In this document: positions 6,356-7,871 of the stretch, one piece after another
Numbering within the stretch: position 1 is the first letter of the stretch
Layout: every line of letters starts with the position of its first letter
NCBI GenBank assembly: GCA_019313505.1
Contig: JAFDBA010000098.1
Coordinates: 1 to 7,871 of the forward strand
DNA from: Deltaproteobacteria bacterium
GTDB lineage: Bacteria; Desulfobacterota; Desulfobacteria; Desulfobacterales; UBA11574
Length of the DNA: 7,871 nucleotides
Direction: 5' to 3'
The notes under the pieces: generated by a model
The model's input: only the letters and a program-made list of their open reading frames with translations
What the model was told of the DNA's origin: nothing
Databases searched by the model: none
Program-made: the position numbers and the translations under genes

Positions 6356-7871
6356 ATGCATAAAGGAGAGTTTGTCAGGCAGATAAAGGTTAAAGGCAAA
6401 TCTTACAATATTTCAGATATCACTTTGCTTGAGGAAAAGGGCATAGCAGATATTAAAAGACTCCCTTTTTCCATTAAAATCCTGGTTGAGAACCTGTTAA
6501 GAAAGCTGGATGGCAAGACTGTGGCAGATGACGATCTGATCAAGATCGCACAATGGGAAAAACGCTATGATCAGCCGGTAGAAATACCTTTTCATCCGGC
6601 GCGAGTTCTCATGCAGGATTTTACAGGTGTTCCGGCAGTGGTTGATCTTGCTGCAATGCGGGATGCTGTAAAAGATTTTGGCGAAGATCCTTTGAAAATC
6701 AATCCGCTTGTTCCTGTGGACTTGATTATCGACCATTCCGTTCAACTCGATTATTACGGTACCCCAGACTCTTTGACCAGAAATGTATTAAAAGAATACG
6801 AACGTAACAAAGAAAGATATGCTTTGCTGAAATGGGCACAGAAAAGTTTTGACAACTTTAAGGTTGTTCCTCCCAATTCCGGCATATGCCACCAGGTCAA
6901 TCTGGAATACCTTGGCAAAGTTGTTATTACTCAAAAAATAGACGGGAAGGTTCTTGCTTACCCGGATACACTGGTCGGCACTGACTCTCACACAACCATG
7001 ATTAACGGTATCGGTATACTGGGATGGGGTGTTGGCGGGATTGAGGCGGAAGCTGTAATGCTAGGCCGGCCGTACTACATGACAATTCCTGAGGTTATCG
7101 GTGTCAAGATGATCGGTCAATTAAAACAAGGTATTACCGCTACCGATCTCGTTCTTACGATTACAGAAATGCTCAGAAAACAGAATGTGGTAGAAAAATT
7201 CGTCGAATATTTCGGCCCTGGCATAAAAAATCTGGAAGTTGCCGACCGGGCGACTATCGCCAATATGACACCCGAGTACGGCGCCACACTCGGTTTCTTT
7301 CCTGTAGATGAAAAGACCGTGGAATATATGAAAATGACCAACAGGGAAGATTGCGCCGAAGTGGTCGAAAGCTACACCAAAACGGTGGGACTTTTCTACA
7401 CAGGCGAACAAAATCCTGAGTATACCCAGGTATTAGAGTTTGATCTTGCTGCTGTGGAGCCGTGTGTTGCCGGACCGACAAGGCCCCAGGACAGAATAAC
7501 CCTGGGGGAACTGAAACAGAACTTTGCCGATGTCATTGGATCTGAATACGATAATGATACAGAAATTGCTGATAGATTCCAATCTCACGATGAACCCGGC
7601 TCTCAAACGGTCGGCCCAAAAATGTATGAAGTTAATTTGAACGGCAATGTAACGAAAATAGGTCATGGCAGCATCGTTATTGCAGCCATTACATCGTGCA
7701 CCAACACATCTAACCCGTCTGTTTTGATCGGCGCCGGCCTTGTTGCAAAAAAAGCCTTTGAAAAGGGGCTCAAAGTTCCGTCTTTTGTAAAAACGTCTCT
7801 GGCACCAGGGTCGAAAGTAGTCATTCGGTATCTTGAAGATGCCGGGCTGATGCCCTATTTTGAGGATCTTG
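6356..7871 (+). CDS. acnA: Aconitate hydratase A (AcnA/IRP1 type), 3'-truncated by window edge
   Basis: Aconitase converts citrate to isocitrate via cis-aconitate in the TCA cycle, in the cytoplasm, using a 4Fe-4S cluster. The frame is open from ATG 6356 to the window end (505 full codons). The protein aligns without gaps over long stretches with what I recall of E. coli AcnA: A-R-V-L-M-Q-D-F-T-G-V-P-A-V-V-D-L (82-98), I-D-H-S-V-Q (125-130), G-I-C-H-Q-V-N-L-E-Y-L-G, the catalytic G-T-D-S-H-T-T at 208-214, G-W-G-V-G-G-I-E-A-E, and T-S-C-T-N-T-S-N-P-S with the first cluster cysteine, Cys448. The other two cluster cysteines and the swivelling C-terminal domain lie beyond the window; the family is usually about 890-930 residues. 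The N terminus begins as in the family (G-I-A-D-I-K-R-L-P-F-S-I-K-I-L-V-E-N-L-L). The gene is divergent from the signalling operon across a 255-base control region. Nothing looks broken. Confidence 0.96.
   Translation, partial: MHKGEFVRQIKVKGKSYNISDITLLEEKGIADIKRLPFSIKILVENLLRKLDGKTVADDDLIKIAQWEKRYDQPVEIPFHPARVLMQDFTGVPAVVDLAAMRDAVKDFGEDPLKINPLVPVDLIIDHSVQLDYYGTPDSLTRNVLKEYERNKERYALLKWAQKSFDNFKVVPPNSGICHQVNLEYLGKVVITQKIDGKVLAYPDTLVGTDSHTTMINGIGILGWGVGGIEAEAVMLGRPYYMTIPEVIGVKMIGQLKQGITATDLVLTITEMLRKQNVVEKFVEYFGPGIKNLEVADRATIANMTPEYGATLGFFPVDEKTVEYMKMTNREDCAEVVESYTKTVGLFYTGEQNPEYTQVLEFDLAAVEPCVAGPTRPQDRITLGELKQNFADVIGSEYDNDTEIADRFQSHDEPGSQTVGPKMYEVNLNGNVTKIGHGSIVIAAITSCTNTSNPSVLIGAGLVAKKAFEKGLKVPSFVKTSLAPGSKVVIRYLEDAGLMPYFEDL

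Noticed and set aside
7121..7666. Several 74-96 codon - strand frames inside the aconitase gene
   Set aside because: They are antisense to a highly conserved coding sequence and show no independent signals.

Overview
The window holds five protein-coding genes. One ATP-grasp gene on the + strand runs in from the left edge. Three signalling genes lie head-to-tail on the - strand (about 6100 down to 1291). An aconitase gene on the + strand starts at 6356 and runs off the right edge. No tRNA, rRNA, CRISPR array, transposase or phage gene was seen. The likely source is a Gram-negative, delta-type bacterium of the Desulfobacterota kind. This is inferred from the style of the signalling proteins (a GGFAHDFNN-type hybrid kinase with receivers at both ends, a solute-binding-protein sensor kinase, and an excisionase-type HTH joined to a receiver) and from a short repeat in the 6101-6355 gap. 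It is not proven by any marker gene.

Layout. 1-1154: 3' part of an ATP-grasp protein whose reading frame is still open at the left edge. 1155-1290: a convergent gap with a hairpin but no clear terminator. 1291-3216, 3262-5433 and 5504-6100 (all -): read in transcription order, a DNA-binding response regulator (excisionase-type HTH plus receiver), a membrane sensor kinase with a periplasmic amino-acid-type binding domain, and a soluble hybrid kinase (REC-PAS-HisKA-HATPase-REC). The gaps of 70 and 45 bases suggest one operon. 6101-6355: a divergent control region with a sigma70-like promoter for the operon, a tandem 9-base repeat over its -10, a 109-base element with imperfect inverted ends, a 16-base perfect palindrome, and a weaker candidate promoter for aconitase. 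6356-7871: AcnA-type aconitase, 5' two thirds or less.

How the genes could work together (inference): the membrane kinase senses a small molecule, probably amino-acid-like, outside the inner membrane and phosphorylates a receiver in the HTH regulator and/or the N-terminal receiver of the hybrid kinase. The hybrid kinase has no DNA-binding output, so the HTH-receiver protein is the only visible transcriptional output. The divergent aconitase gene and the operon itself are the nearest candidate targets.

Composition differs along the window. Hand counts of single 60-base lines gave 34/60 G+C at 481-540 (ATP-grasp gene), 18/60 at 2101-2160 (hybrid kinase) and 30/60 at 6961-7020 (aconitase). The signalling operon therefore looks clearly more AT-rich than its flanks.
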